This document shows, in pieces, positions 8,181 through 17,495 of a DNA stretch of 64,000 bases. The translations under genes were made by a program, and so were the position numbers. Under the pieces are notes generated by a model. It ran no database searches, was not told the DNA's origin, and saw only the letters and a program-made list of their open reading frames with translations. This DNA comes from Vibrio sp. CK2-1. GTDB lineage: Bacteria > Pseudomonadota > Gammaproteobacteria > Enterobacterales > Vibrionaceae. The stretch covers positions 992,001-1,056,000 of the forward strand of contig NZ_JAKKCJ010000001.1 of the NCBI RefSeq assembly GCF_021726515.1. Reading direction: 5' to 3'. Position 1 is the stretch's first letter. Each line of letters begins with the position of its first letter.

Positions 8181-8581
8181 CCATACTCTTTAAATTTATC
8201 TTTTTCGTCCTCTGTCATATAAGTCCAATATGCATTTTGATTGATTGCAGCCATAAAGCCACGAACATCGAAGATTCCAACTTTATCTGCCATACAATCT
8301 CGCTTTAGCTCAAGACCATAACCACACCAATTTGAGCTTATAACAACAGCATCAAGAGCACCGTAGTTATCGCAAGACTCGACATACTCAGCCGTGCTGA
8401 ACGAATAACATTCACATATAAATACCTTAAGGGTACTTCCAGTATTTAGTTCAATACTATATAGACCCGCATCTAGTTGCTCACATGAACTAACCTTACT
8501 ATGCTCATTCATACGCTGTTCAAAGAACCTGTAATTTCGGTAGTAACTCATCCAAGGAAAGTTATCGTGATGTGCGGGCAT
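8171..8581 (-). CDS. uncharacterised protein, middle gene of HNH-NTase operon
   Basis: 136 residues, family not recognised. It is rich in aromatic residues and cysteines (five Cys), with no signal peptide or membrane span. It has the segments LDAVVISSNWCGYGLELKRD and, at the C-terminus, EDEKDKFKEYGWL. The start ATG at 8581 is preceded by GGAGAA, which lies inside the last codons of the upstream HNH gene one base away, so translation is coupled. The downstream NTase gene overlaps its end. The arrangement suggests that the three products act together, but no activity can be read from this sequence. Confidence 0.75.
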   Translation of the reverse strand: MPAHHDNFPWMSYYRNYRFFEQRMNEHSKVSSCEQLDAGLYSIELNTGSTLKVFICECYSFSTAEYVESCDNYGALDAVVISSNWCGYGLELKRDCMADKVGIFDVRGFMAAINQNAYWTYMTEDEKDKFKEYGWL

Positions 8582-8582
8582 G

Positions 8583-9281
8583 TTATTCTCCTAATATTAA
8601 GTATTCAAAGTCGCTCGAAAAGCGTTGAACAGCGTTGTAAGGGATTTTATCATGAACCCATTGCTCATAACTTTCGACATGTTGTATAAACTTACTTAAA
8701 ACTCTTTGTTCCCTGCGAGAGAACAATTCTCTGTATTCCTGCACAAGGGCTGCGATTTCCCTATTATTTGGGACGATCGTTGATAGACGCTCTGAAGTCC
8801 ATAAAGCGTAAACTTGGTCACTATTAGGATTTTTTCGAGCATTTTCTGACATGGGACCGTATTGCTCCCACGCTTGATAATTTTCTGCCATATAAGGAGC
8901 AATTTTGTCCTTAAGTTGCTCAATATTATCTATCTTTGAACCCTGTAACCGAGTTGAAATAAAATTCTCATGCTCACGCTTCATTTCGTGGAGTAATTCA
9001 ATGGAGAACACAGCCTCATTTTCAGCTTTATCTATCAATGTATGATGAGTTGGGCAAAGCAAGATAAGATTTTCATAGCTATCTCTTTCTATAGCTGATT
9101 GTTCTACATCATAGCGATTTGAACCGGGTTTATTACCCTTAATATGTGCCATTTCACCAAGAGTATAAGGAGTAACACCTTCTGCTTCTTCTACTGATAA
9201 TCTTTCACCACAGCTTCGAAATGAGCACCTACCAGCAGCATTAGACCACAACAGTTTTATTGATTTATTCGTTATCGACAT
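8583..9281 (-). CDS. HNH endonuclease
   Basis: 232 residues. The N-terminal 85 residues form an HNH/treble-clef nuclease. Zinc ligands are C19 and C24 in GRCSFRSC, followed by the catalytic histidine in EMAHIKG (H46). The segment ENLILLCPTHHTLID holds N71, C76, H79 and H80. This N-terminal form resembles the HNH domains fused to sensor domains in anti-phage effectors. Residues about 90-232 are predicted helical and are not recognised; no SAVED domain is evident. It is the first gene of a tight operon with an unknown protein and a small NTase. The probable role is a DNA-cleaving effector. Confidence 0.85.
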   Translation of the reverse strand: MSITNKSIKLLWSNAAGRCSFRSCGERLSVEEAEGVTPYTLGEMAHIKGNKPGSNRYDVEQSAIERDSYENLILLCPTHHTLIDKAENEAVFSIELLHEMKREHENFISTRLQGSKIDNIEQLKDKIAPYMAENYQAWEQYGPMSENARKNPNSDQVYALWTSERLSTIVPNNREIAALVQEYRELFSRREQRVLSKFIQHVESYEQWVHDKIPYNAVQRFSSDFEYLILGE

Positions 9282-9770
9282 TTATACACCTAAGCTCTGA
9301 ACAGTTATTTCAAACAATAACACTCATTAACAAGACGACGTTTGACTTAAATCTATTCCTTTAAAATTAATATATTGCACCGATGTTGGCTGATAGATAT
9401 AACATTGTATTAGTAATAATACACGGATAAACCCACAGATCATTTCAACACGTTCACTGCTAATCAATTCAGTTATCATCATAAAATACTATAATGATGG
9501 ATTTTTAAAAGCATTTAGCTAATTTTATGCAATGTAGAAAGCGAGAACTGGGTTTAGCGAGCCAGTTGCCACAATCCAAACTTGAGATTATGACATGCTT
9601 AATTTTAAATCAGTGAGTTAGGTTTAAATTACAATGTTTACATGAAAATGCGTTTAGGAAGAAATTAAGAAGTGCGGTAAAAAAGAGCGGTATACACATG
9701 TGATTGGTAGCAAATTTGGTTTTACTAAAAGCCCTTTGGACTAATAGATTTTCCACTATTAATCCAAAGG
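9282..9770. other. AT-rich region without a gene
   Basis: About 490 bases between the HNH operon and mogA. No ORF with coding character, attC or attI site is evident. The left part should contain the HNH operon promoter. The right end holds the mogA terminator listed separately. Confidence 0.5.
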
Positions 9771-9771
9771 C
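9731..9771 (-). terminator. Rho-independent terminator of mogA
   Basis: The stem pairs CTTTGGACTAATAG with CTATTAATCCAAAGG, with one mismatch. On the minus strand it is followed by GGGCTTTTAG. It starts 19 bases after the mogA stop codon. Confidence 0.7.
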
Positions 9772-9789
9772 TAATTTTATTATGTGGTG

Positions 9790-10323
9790 TTACTTCGCTT
9801 TCGGTCTAAACGGCTTAATTACGCTTTCATCACACTCTAGGAATGGCCCTTCCATTAAGTCGATGCAGTAAGGAATTGCTGGGAAGACGGCGTCTAAACA
9901 TTCGCGGATAGATTTAGGTTTACCCGGTAAATTTACAATCAGGCTACTACCACGTAGGCCCGCAGTTTGACGAGACAAAATCGCAGTTGGAACAAACTTT
10001 AATGACTCCGCACGCATCAACTCACCGAAACCTGGCATCATACGATCGCACACTGCTTCTGTGGCTTCTGGTGTTACATCGCGTTTTGCTGGGCCAGTAC
10101 CGCCAGTGGTAACCACTAGGCTACAACCGTCTTCATCCACCATTTTTGCAAGCATGGCTTCGATTTGGTCTTGTTCATCTGGAATGATTTGGTAAACCGG
10201 TTCCCACTCTGAGGTTAAGTACTCGTTGAGCGTATCAATGATGGCTTGGCCAGATAAATCTTCATACACACCTTGGCTAGCACGATCACTTACCGTCACA
10301 ATACCGATTTTTGCTTTGCTCAT
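9790..10323 (-). CDS. mogA: molybdopterin adenylyltransferase MogA
   Basis: 177 residues from the ATG at 10323, which has AGAGGAAC upstream; an earlier ATG at 10359 lacks a good ribosome binding site. MogA adenylates molybdopterin before molybdenum insertion. The family motifs are intact: VSDRASQGVY near the N-terminus, the TTGGTGPAKRDVTPEAT substrate loop, FGELMRAESL, and NLPGKPKSIRECLDAV. It is a stand-alone gene with its own terminator. The modABC molybdate importer lies about 5 kb upstream on the same strand. Confidence 0.93.
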   Translation of the reverse strand: MSKAKIGIVTVSDRASQGVYEDLSGQAIIDTLNEYLTSEWEPVYQIIPDEQDQIEAMLAKMVDEDGCSLVVTTGGTGPAKRDVTPEATEAVCDRMMPGFGELMRAESLKFVPTAILSRQTAGLRGSSLIVNLPGKPKSIRECLDAVFPAIPYCIDLMEGPFLECDESVIKPFRPKAK

Positions 10324-10464
10324 TGCTTGTTCCTCTACCGAAGTTTTTACCTCGACCATAAGCGAGGTATTTCAAAATTTTAAACCCCGCTAAGATACCG
10401 TTTCAAGGTAGAAATGAACATAGCCTATTGCTTTGAAACTCTATTTTATTCGAGCTTTTTACTG

Positions 10465-12222
10465 TTAGTTGAACCTATTCGTGATCCAGACGGTTTGATA
10501 CGGCTTTAATTGGATGCTTTCCGTTGAGCCTGTCAGTTCAGTATCGCTGATCAGATCTTTCCAATGATCCGTTTGGATCAAGTTCATATCGGCTAGGTTT
10601 AAGGTTTGCTCTTCAAGACTGATATTACTGACACAGAAAATGCTTTGTCGTCTATCCATACTTTGACGCCAAAAACCAAATAGCTGTCCACCTAAGTGCA
10701 GCGTAAATTGCACCGCATTGGGATGAAAAGCGGCTTGCCCTGTTCGCAGCTCGATTAGATGCATCAAACGTTTTAATACCTGATGATGTTGAGTATGCGG
10801 TTGAGATAATAGATCTTGCAGTTGTGAGAACTCCCAACGATGACGGTTAATCGAGCGATTTTGATTGGTGTTTTCAACTTTATCGTAATCATTCCCCGTA
10901 CCAAGCAAACTGTGAATGTAAATTCCCGGAATGCCTTCCATCGCCAACATAATTGCATGCGCACAAATGAAGCGGTCTATACCATACTTATCTGGCCCTG
11001 CTTGCGTGCCCTGTAAAGCATCAAATAAGGCGATATTGATTTCATAAGGCTTACGGTCTCCATTTTCCGTCGTGCGCCATGACACCAAGCCACCGAACGA
11101 TTGCATAGTATTCACCAATACATTGATTTCGTTTTCTTGGAGTAAGCCTTCTGCTGGCCGCAAACCAATGCCGTCGTGTGAGGCAATAAAGTTAAAGTAC
11201 GTTGTACCCTGTTGCGCGGGAGGCATTCCCATCATCCAACGTTTCAGATGATCACCATTGCCCGTAATTAATGTATTCACCAGTAGCGGCGGCAACGAGA
11301 AGTTATAAATGGCGTGCGCTTCATTGGCATTGCCAAAATAGGTCAGGTTTTCATGGTTGGGAATGTTGGTTTCAGTAATTATGATGGCTTGTGGGCAGGC
11401 TTGTTCAATCAAACTACGTAATAGACGAATCACTTCATGGGTTTGATCGAGATTGATACAACTGGTGCCGAGTTCTTTCCATAGAAACGCTACTGCATCG
11501 AGCCTAAAGGTACGAATGCCATGATCGATATATTGACGAATGATCTCGACAAAGGCTTTTAATACTTCTGGATTACGGAAATCAAAATCGACCTGATCGT
11601 GGCTAAAGGTACACCAAACATATTGAGTGCCCTGTGCGGTTTCTACTTCTTTGAGTAAGTCTGAAGTTCTAGGCCGCACCACTTGTTGGGTATCAATCTC
11701 TGGCGCAGCGGTATAGAAGTAATCATGCCCTACACCTTCGCTCTTAATGAAGTTTTGAAACCAAGCGCTCCTTGCTGAGCAATGATTGATCACCAAATCC
11801 GACATCAAATTAAACTCACTGGAAATCGCTTCAATATCTGGCCAGTCACCTAGGCCTTCATTGACACTCGAGTAATCAATCACTGAGAAGCCATCATCCG
11901 AGCTATACGGGAAAAAAGGCAGAATATGTACGCCATTGATATGAGGCTGGCAATATTGATTGAGAAAGGATTTTAAGGTTTTTAGAGGCGTTTCACCGCT
12001 TTGCAGCAAGCTATCGCCGTAAGTGATCATGATGGTATCTTTCTCAGTCCACAGAGATTGCGATTGCGATATCGGCATAGAAGTCTCTAAATTGGGCGAT
12101 AGACGCATCGCACTGATTAGTTGATTGGCTAATTCTTTATGCTCAATTGATAATTCAATACCTTGGTAGATCACATCCAAATGGTGACAAATTTTATCTA
12201 CTAATAGATTTGATGACGTCAT
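10465..12222 (-). CDS. GH13_18 sugar phosphorylase, probable glucosylglycerate phosphorylase
   Basis: 585 residues from the ATG at 12222. It is a GH13-fold enzyme of the sucrose-phosphorylase subfamily. The catalytic residues are nucleophile D242 (FRLDAVAF), acid/base E284 (ITETNIP) and D350 (ASHDGIG). Subfamily 18 includes sucrose, glucosylglycerol and glucosylglycerate phosphorylases. The start lies two bases after the gpgS stop, and the phosphatase gene follows upstream, so breakdown of glucosylglycerate to glucose-1-phosphate and glycerate is the best guess. Sucrose phosphorylase is the main alternative. It is cytoplasmic, with no signal peptide. Confidence 0.8.
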   Translation of the reverse strand: MTSSNLLVDKICHHLDVIYQGIELSIEHKELANQLISAMRLSPNLETSMPISQSQSLWTEKDTIMITYGDSLLQSGETPLKTLKSFLNQYCQPHINGVHILPFFPYSSDDGFSVIDYSSVNEGLGDWPDIEAISSEFNLMSDLVINHCSARSAWFQNFIKSEGVGHDYFYTAAPEIDTQQVVRPRTSDLLKEVETAQGTQYVWCTFSHDQVDFDFRNPEVLKAFVEIIRQYIDHGIRTFRLDAVAFLWKELGTSCINLDQTHEVIRLLRSLIEQACPQAIIITETNIPNHENLTYFGNANEAHAIYNFSLPPLLVNTLITGNGDHLKRWMMGMPPAQQGTTYFNFIASHDGIGLRPAEGLLQENEINVLVNTMQSFGGLVSWRTTENGDRKPYEINIALFDALQGTQAGPDKYGIDRFICAHAIMLAMEGIPGIYIHSLLGTGNDYDKVENTNQNRSINRHRWEFSQLQDLLSQPHTQHHQVLKRLMHLIELRTGQAAFHPNAVQFTLHLGGQLFGFWRQSMDRRQSIFCVSNISLEEQTLNLADMNLIQTDHWKDLISDTELTGSTESIQLKPYQTVWITNRFN

Positions 12223-12224
12223 AC

Positions 12225-13448
12225 TTAGCCCCCGAATTCTTGTTGATCTAATTCTACCGCCTCTTTTAATCGTTCCATCACATCGGGCATGGCACTGACC
12301 ACGCGGTTCCAACTTGGAATAAATGGCGTTTCCATCGGGTTATCCAGGAAGCTTTGGCCTGCGGTCATTATATTTTGGGCAAACATTTCGACCGCTTTCT
12401 CTTCTAGGTGAACATCCAAAGTTAGGCCATTCATTAAGGCATCGTTGTGGTAGGCTTCAACAAAATCGAGCGCAATGCGGTAGTAAGTGGCTTTAAGCGA
12501 ACGAAAGCCTTCAGTATTAAAGGTCTCACCTTGAGTCGCCAGTTTACGAAATAGAGATTTAGTAATATCAATCGACATTTTAGATAGCCCACCATCGGTG
12601 CAATCTAACGATAAATCTTGATGCTTATGATCGTAGGTTTTGGCGATATCTACTTGGCATAGACGATTGCTGGCATAGTTACGATGCATTTCTGACAACA
12701 CACCGATTTCTAATCCCCAGTCACTTGGAATACGAATATCACTCAATACATCGCGGCGGAATGAGAACTCGCCAGCTAATGAATATTTAAAGCTATCCAT
12801 ATAATCTAGGTAGGCATTTTGGTCGGTCACACGTTTAAGTGCTTTTAATAATGGCGTGACCAATAAACGTGCCACTCGGCCATTCATTTTGCCATTGGCG
12901 ACTCGTGCGTAGTAACCTTTACAGAATTCATAATTAAAGCGTGGATTAGCGACTGGGTAGATCAAACGCGCCAATAAATCACGCTCATAAGTGACAATGT
13001 CACAGTCATGTAATGCGACCGACTCGGCTTTACCGGTTGCTAGTACGTAACCCATGCAATACCAGACATTACGGCCTTTGCCGAGCTCTTTAGGAGCTAA
13101 ACCTAGTGCCGCTAATTCTTTATCTAGCGCTTGTAAACGAGGGCCATCATTCCACAAAACCCGATGATGCTGAGGTAAATCTTTAAAGAAAGATAAAGCA
13201 TGTTTATATTGCGCTTCATCGGCTCTATCTAAGCCAATTACGATCTGAGATAAGTAAGGGACACTCTTTAATTCTTCGACAATTTTCGGCAGTGCTTCGC
13301 CTTCTAGTTCCGAAAATAAAGAAGGTAGAATCAACCCCATAGAACGCTGGTCAGCAAACGACATCAGCTCCGCTTCCAATTCCTCCACTGGCCGTTCAGA
13401 CAAGTTGTGTAATGTTGTCACGATACCGTTTTGATAAAAGTCAGCCAT
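12225..13448 (-). CDS. gpgS: glucosyl-3-phosphoglycerate synthase
   Basis: 407 residues, GT-A fold glycosyltransferase of family GT81. The metal-binding DxD is D148-C-D150 in [11 protein letters not shown], and the nucleotide-binding N-terminal half shows IGLDRADE and WNDGPR. It transfers glucose from an NDP-glucose to 3-phosphoglycerate to make glucosyl-3-phosphoglycerate. The start ATG is preceded by a near-perfect GGAGG. The phosphatase gene lies 50 bp upstream and the phosphorylase gene 2 bp downstream, which supports a compatible-solute operon for making and recycling glucosylglycerate. It is cytoplasmic. Confidence 0.88.
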   Translation of the reverse strand: MADFYQNGIVTTLHNLSERPVEELEAELMSFADQRSMGLILPSLFSELEGEALPKIVEELKSVPYLSQIVIGLDRADEAQYKHALSFFKDLPQHHRVLWNDGPRLQALDKELAALGLAPKELGKGRNVWYCMGYVLATGKAESVALHDCDIVTYERDLLARLIYPVANPRFNYEFCKGYYARVANGKMNGRVARLLVTPLLKALKRVTDQNAYLDYMDSFKYSLAGEFSFRRDVLSDIRIPSDWGLEIGVLSEMHRNYASNRLCQVDIAKTYDHKHQDLSLDCTDGGLSKMSIDITKSLFRKLATQGETFNTEGFRSLKATYYRIALDFVEAYHNDALMNGLTLDVHLEEKAVEMFAQNIMTAGQSFLDNPMETPFIPSWNRVVSAMPDVMERLKEAVELDQQEFGG

Positions 13449-13498
13449 GATGCCTCCTGCATTCCATGCGAAATTAAAGTCTGTTTATTTATTAATAT

Positions 13499-14353
13499 TT
13501 ACTGCTTCAAATCTAAAATTTTACTCATACACTCTGCCCAGCCCGTTGGGCCATAACTGTCACTATCGATGACTCCTTGTTCACGAGAAAGAACCGGAAA
13601 ATCATGATGCTCTGAACTAATACGAACGGCGATATCCGCTAATTCGAGCATGCTGATATCATTGCCGCTGTCTCCTAGCGCGATACTGAACCAATCTTTC
13701 TGTTGTCCTGTTTGCTGTAAAATATCTCTCTGATAAACATTCATAAGCCACTCCATTGCGATACCCTTTTGAGCGCAGCCGCCGATGTGTAGAAAGCGGC
13801 CGCCTTTTAATACCGTTGCACCACACTGCTGCATAAACTCGATAAAGCCCTGTTCTTGTTCAACGCTGCCATGCCAACTAACCGGCTCACTATAGTCACG
13901 TTGCAATGCTCGTTGCGCTTCTTCCTCAGTCAAGCCCGTGAGTTTCGCTACTTGTGTTGCTGACATCTCGGTCATCAAACTAAAGCATCCTTCAAATTGG
14001 CGTTTAGCTTGCTCAATATATGGTTGCCAGTGACTACGTGGTTGGGTAAAGGATTTGCGCCAATAGTTTTGAATCGATTCAGTGCCTTCTGGTTGATTCA
14101 TTAATGCTGTGTTTGTTTTAGGAATAAATACCGCTGCGCCATTCTCAACAATGAAAGGAGTCGTTAAACCTAACTGCGGCATGATGAATTGCAATTCAGC
14201 AAAGGTTTTGCTGGTGGTAGGAATCACATCAACACTCAAACGCACTAACTTCTTAAGTACCGGTTCAACGGCATCAATACTGTAATCATTATGATCTAGT
14301 AGCGTGCCGTCTAAGTCGCTAAAGATGATTAGTTGCTGTCCGAGCTTAAGCAT
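13499..14353 (-). CDS. glucosyl/mannosyl-3-phosphoglycerate phosphatase (HAD-IIB)
   Basis: 284 residues, HAD superfamily IIB, MPGP family. The nucleophile motif is FSDLDGTLLDH near residue 10-20. Motif II is PTTSKTFAE. The lysine and last motif are in VLKGGRFLHIGG and ALGDSGNDISMLE. It dephosphorylates glucosyl- (or mannosyl-) 3-phosphoglycerate. The adjacent gpgS suggests the glucosyl substrate. The start ATG overlaps the end of a 56-codon ORF by 8 bp, so the two are translationally coupled. Confidence 0.87.
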   Translation of the reverse strand: MLKLGQQLIIFSDLDGTLLDHNDYSIDAVEPVLKKLVRLSVDVIPTTSKTFAELQFIMPQLGLTTPFIVENGAAVFIPKTNTALMNQPEGTESIQNYWRKSFTQPRSHWQPYIEQAKRQFEGCFSLMTEMSATQVAKLTGLTEEEAQRALQRDYSEPVSWHGSVEQEQGFIEFMQQCGATVLKGGRFLHIGGCAQKGIAMEWLMNVYQRDILQQTGQQKDWFSIALGDSGNDISMLELADIAVRISSEHHDFPVLSREQGVIDSDSYGPTGWAECMSKILDLKQ

Positions 14354-14516
14354 TAAAGATCTCTGACTTTGCTAGTGAGTCAGCTTTAGCCCCAGCTTGA
14401 CTGATTGCATCAACATGGTGCACAACAAGCGGCATACCATAAGGGCTTGCACTATAAATGACCTTATGTTCGTCCATTGTCGCGTTCAATGATGGAAAAT
14501 ATAATGATAACCACAT
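14346..14516 (-). CDS. small 56-residue protein coupled to the phosphatase gene
   Basis: This short ORF starts at an ATG at 14516 with a strong AAGGAG nine bases upstream, and its stop overlaps the phosphatase start. The first residues, MWLSLYFPSL, and the later PLVVHHVDAISQAGAK resemble the N-terminus of ImuB-type Y-family polymerases (WxxLxFPSL). It could be a remnant of such a gene, or a small leader protein that sets translation of the operon. No other domain is recognisable. Expression is supported by the ribosome binding site and the coupling; function is unknown. Confidence 0.55.
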   Translation of the reverse strand: MWLSLYFPSLNATMDEHKVIYSASPYGMPLVVHHVDAISQAGAKADSLAKSEIFNA

Positions 14517-14598
14517 AGTTGTTGCTCCTTGTGTTAAACACTTAATAAAAGTAATTCAAGAAGCGTGCCACTGGGGTTTTGGCTTTCCAGATACAAAA

Positions 14599-14627
14599 AT
14601 GGCCTGAACGTTTCCATTCAGGCCATT
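14599..14627 (-). terminator. Rho-independent terminator of modC
   Basis: The 11-bp perfect stem AATGGCCTGAA / TTCAGGCCATT has an 7-base loop. T-tracts lie on both sides, so it may work in both directions. It sits just after the modC stop on the minus strand. Confidence 0.85.
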
Positions 14628-14648
14628 AAGGTTTTTTTACAGTGATAT

Positions 14649-15791
14649 TTATTTTCGAATTGCCATATCTTTGTTGGTCATTTTCACGCCCTTGATTTGT
14701 GCAAATACCTTTTGCCCGATCTCAAGCCGTAAATCTTCGTAGGCCCAAGCGGTGATATTGGCCCAAAGGTAATGTTCAACCTCACCTTCGCCTATCGCTA
14801 AACAAATTGAAACGGGCTGCGCAGGATCCGTCACGGGCGCGAGCTCTACGACTTTTGCAGGCAAGATATTTCGAATCGACGTGTCTGTCGATTCGGATAA
14901 GGTTAACGATATGTCGCTGGCATGAATACGAATTCTAACGGATTCATCGACACTGGCATCAATACCCGACATCCAAACACCGCAACTCGGCGCAATTTCT
15001 ACATAGGTCAGCGCGTAACGTTGGTGATGTTGTTTGATGACTCCTTTAAATATAGTGCTCAGATCCGCTTCATCATGCCAAGGTTTAAAGGCACTTGATG
15101 CCCACATGGTCTCAATATCGCCAGAGCCTACTACTCTTCCTGAGTCCATTAATAGCATGTGATCGGCTAGGTGCAGAATTTCATCCAGACTATGCGTAAC
15201 GTACAAGATTGGAATTTGAATCTCTTGCGCTAGAGACTCTAAAAACGGCATGACTTCTTTTTTTCTCGGCAGATCTAAAGACGCTAATGGCTCATCCATC
15301 AGCAATACTTTTGGCTCTGACAACAAGGCTCTTGCGATCGCACAGCGTTGTTTCTCACCGCCAGACAAATCGGCCGGATAACGATCTAATAATTCAGATA
15401 AGCCTAGTAGATCAACCACTTGATTAAAGTTACCCGGTAACCTTTCTTTACCAATAAACTGGCCTTTACTGAATAAAGCTTTATTTTTCACACCATAGAG
15501 TAAGTTGCCTTTCACTTTATAGTGTGGGAATAACCGAGACTCTTGAAATACATAGCCTATATCTCGCTTTTCAACCGCAAGATTAATACCTTGTTGGGAA
15601 TCAAACAGCACTCGTTGATTGATTCTTATCGAGCCAGAGTCGGGATTTTTTAATCCACTCACGGCATTGATGATACTGGTTTTTCCTGCGCCTGAACGGC
15701 CAAAAATCGCGGTAATGCCAGAGCTCGGTATCTGAGCTTGAATATCTAAATCGAAATCCGTGAAACGCTGCTTAAAGTTTAGATCAATCAT
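14649..15791 (-). CDS. modC: molybdate ABC transporter ATP-binding protein ModC
   Basis: 380 residues. The ABC domain has Walker A GRSGAGKT (31-38), the signature LSGGEKQR, Walker B VLLMDEP and the switch histidine in VTHSLDE. The C-terminal third is a TOBE/MOP-type domain (TSIRNILPAKVVEL), as in ModC, which may bind molybdate. It energises molybdate uptake with ModB and ModA. The start overlaps the modB stop by 4 bp (ATGA). The length is typical, and an efficient terminator follows. Confidence 0.95.
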   Translation of the reverse strand: MIDLNFKQRFTDFDLDIQAQIPSSGITAIFGRSGAGKTSIINAVSGLKNPDSGSIRINQRVLFDSQQGINLAVEKRDIGYVFQESRLFPHYKVKGNLLYGVKNKALFSKGQFIGKERLPGNFNQVVDLLGLSELLDRYPADLSGGEKQRCAIARALLSEPKVLLMDEPLASLDLPRKKEVMPFLESLAQEIQIPILYVTHSLDEILHLADHMLLMDSGRVVGSGDIETMWASSAFKPWHDEADLSTIFKGVIKQHHQRYALTYVEIAPSCGVWMSGIDASVDESVRIRIHASDISLTLSESTDTSIRNILPAKVVELAPVTDPAQPVSICLAIGEGEVEHYLWANITAWAYEDLRLEIGQKVFAQIKGVKMTNKDMAIRK

Positions 15792-16537
15792 GCTTGGCCT
15801 CCATGCTTGGAAGAACTGCTCTTGAAAGCGCTAGTCTTGGAAGCACTAGAAACGCCGAGTCTTTTCTGGGTTTTCTGAGTTAACCATTCAGAACAAAGCA
15901 AAGATAATAGTGCAATCACTATCGAAATCACGCAAAGACGTGCGGCTTCAAATTCCGCACCGGGCGTTTGGATAAAGTTATACATTGCCAATGGCAGAGT
16001 TTGCGTTTGATTGGGAATATTTGCCACAAAACTAATCGTTGCACCAAACTCCCCTAGACTACGGGCAAATGACAGCATGGCACCAGTGATTACGCCCGGT
16101 AAGACCAACGGCAAGGTGATTGTCATAAAGACTCGAAATGGCGATGCACCAAGCGTTCTCGCCGCTTGTTCGAGTTTTGGATCGACATTCATTAAGCTTA
16201 ATCGAATCGAGCGTACCATTAACGGTAAGGCCACGACTGCCGATGCCAATGCTGCCCCTTTCCAGTTAAAACTAAACACTAGACCAAAGGTATCGAACAG
16301 CCATTCGCCAACAATGCCCTTTCTACCCATGGTTAGAAGGAGCATATAACCAATCACCACCGGAGGAAGCACTAAAGGCAGGTGAATTAAACTGTCTAGT
16401 AGCTTTTTACCCCAAAACTCTTTAGTCACAAGTAGCCAAGAAAAGAAAACCCCAACCGGCAGTAACCAAAGGACTGCGATTGAGGATACTTTTAAGCTAA
16501 GTAATAAGGCGCTAATTTCGTAATCAGACAAGATCAC
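15788..16537 (-). CDS. modB: molybdate ABC transporter permease ModB
   Basis: 249 residues with five to six membrane segments. The BPD_transp_1 EAA loop is visible as EQAARTLGASPFRVFMTITLPLVLPG. The start is a GTG at 16537 with AGGATAA upstream. The last 30 residues are a Ser/Lys-rich tail (KTSAFKSSSSKHGG) beyond the usual end of ModB, perhaps a cytoplasmic extension. modA lies 96 bp upstream and modC overlaps downstream, so the three form one operon. Confidence 0.95.
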   Translation of the reverse strand: MILSDYEISALLLSLKVSSIAVLWLLPVGVFFSWLLVTKEFWGKKLLDSLIHLPLVLPPVVIGYMLLLTMGRKGIVGEWLFDTFGLVFSFNWKGAALASAVVALPLMVRSIRLSLMNVDPKLEQAARTLGASPFRVFMTITLPLVLPGVITGAMLSFARSLGEFGATISFVANIPNQTQTLPLAMYNFIQTPGAEFEAARLCVISIVIALLSLLCSEWLTQKTQKRLGVSSASKTSAFKSSSSKHGGQA

Positions 16538-16633
16538 TGGTTATCCTTTTATTGATTCTGTTTTTATTCATTCTGATAAATGATTAGTTCACCGCGTTAA
16601 GGCTTATCGAGTTAGGGCTTATTAAATCAGGAC

Positions 16634-17443
16634 TTAATGAGCCACAAGCGGAGTAAATCCGTATTTAATAAAAGTATCGCTCGCTTGCTGGCTTTTCAAA
16701 AAGTTGAAGAAAGCTTGGCTAGTGGCTTTGTCATTCAACGCAACCGCTGGATAAATGATCGGCGAATGGGTGCTTTCTGGGAACGTTTGAATAATCGAAA
16801 CCTTTTTACTCATCAATGCATCGGTCTTATAAACCACGCCAAATGGTGCTTCACCACGCTCAACCAGTGACATGGTTAAACGGACATTACTGCTTGGTGC
16901 TGTTTTAGAAGATAGTTCCGACCAAAGTCCCATGTTTTCAAGGCTTTCTTTGGCATACATGCCCGCTGGAACGCTTTGAGGCTCACCTACCGCTAAACGA
17001 TTCTCACCCAATAATTTAGGTAATTCTTTAAATGTCCCCGCATTGACTTGTGCATTTTTCACCTCGTCAGAACCAATCAAAACTAGGCTATTGCCCACAA
17101 GATCCGTAACCTGATCTTTGGTCGTCATGCCCTTATCTTCAAGGTAAGTCATCCATTTCGGGTTGGCTGAAATAAACACATCGGCTGGTGCGCCTTGCTC
17201 AATTTGACGCGCTAAAGTAGACGAGCCAGCAAATACTGGCACCAAGGTATCACCAGTTTCAGCTTGGTACTTTTGCCCTAATTCTTTCATGACATCTGTC
17301 ATTGATGATGCCGCATAAACATTAATGTCAGCCGCCAACACTTGAAGTGATGAGCACAAAGCCGATAAGCCTAACGTACAAAGTAGCCATTTTTTTATAA
17401 CGGGCTTTTTCGTAAATGGCTTTTTAGTGAATGATTTTTTCAT
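16634..17443 (-). CDS. modA: molybdate-binding periplasmic protein ModA
   Basis: 269 residues. A Sec signal peptide ends at VLAA near residue 38. The mature protein begins DINVYAASSMTDVMKEL, the canonical ModA N-terminus with the molybdate-binding Ser pair. Other family segments are VFAGSSTLARQIEQGAPADVFIS and FGVVYKTDA. It delivers molybdate or tungstate to ModBC. The n-region of the signal peptide is unusually long and basic because of a short tandem duplication (FTKKPFTKKP). A 52-bp gap to cobQ upstream should contain the operon promoter; no ModE box was recognised. Confidence 0.95.
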   Translation of the reverse strand: MKKSFTKKPFTKKPVIKKWLLCTLGLSALCSSLQVLAADINVYAASSMTDVMKELGQKYQAETGDTLVPVFAGSSTLARQIEQGAPADVFISANPKWMTYLEDKGMTTKDQVTDLVGNSLVLIGSDEVKNAQVNAGTFKELPKLLGENRLAVGEPQSVPAGMYAKESLENMGLWSELSSKTAPSSNVRLTMSLVERGEAPFGVVYKTDALMSKKVSIIQTFPESTHSPIIYPAVALNDKATSQAFFNFLKSQQASDTFIKYGFTPLVAH

Positions 17444-17495
17444 GGCAGTCTCTACGTTGTGTTACTTCATTATGGCTTAAAATCTCAACATCACT

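Noticed and set aside
7003..9281. Integron integrase intI
   Set aside because: No tyrosine-recombinase ORF occurs anywhere in the window, so the attC pair is described as integrase-less.
16011..16349. Plus-strand 112-codon ORF inside modB
   Set aside because: ModB is certain on the other strand and the ORF has no recognisable feature.
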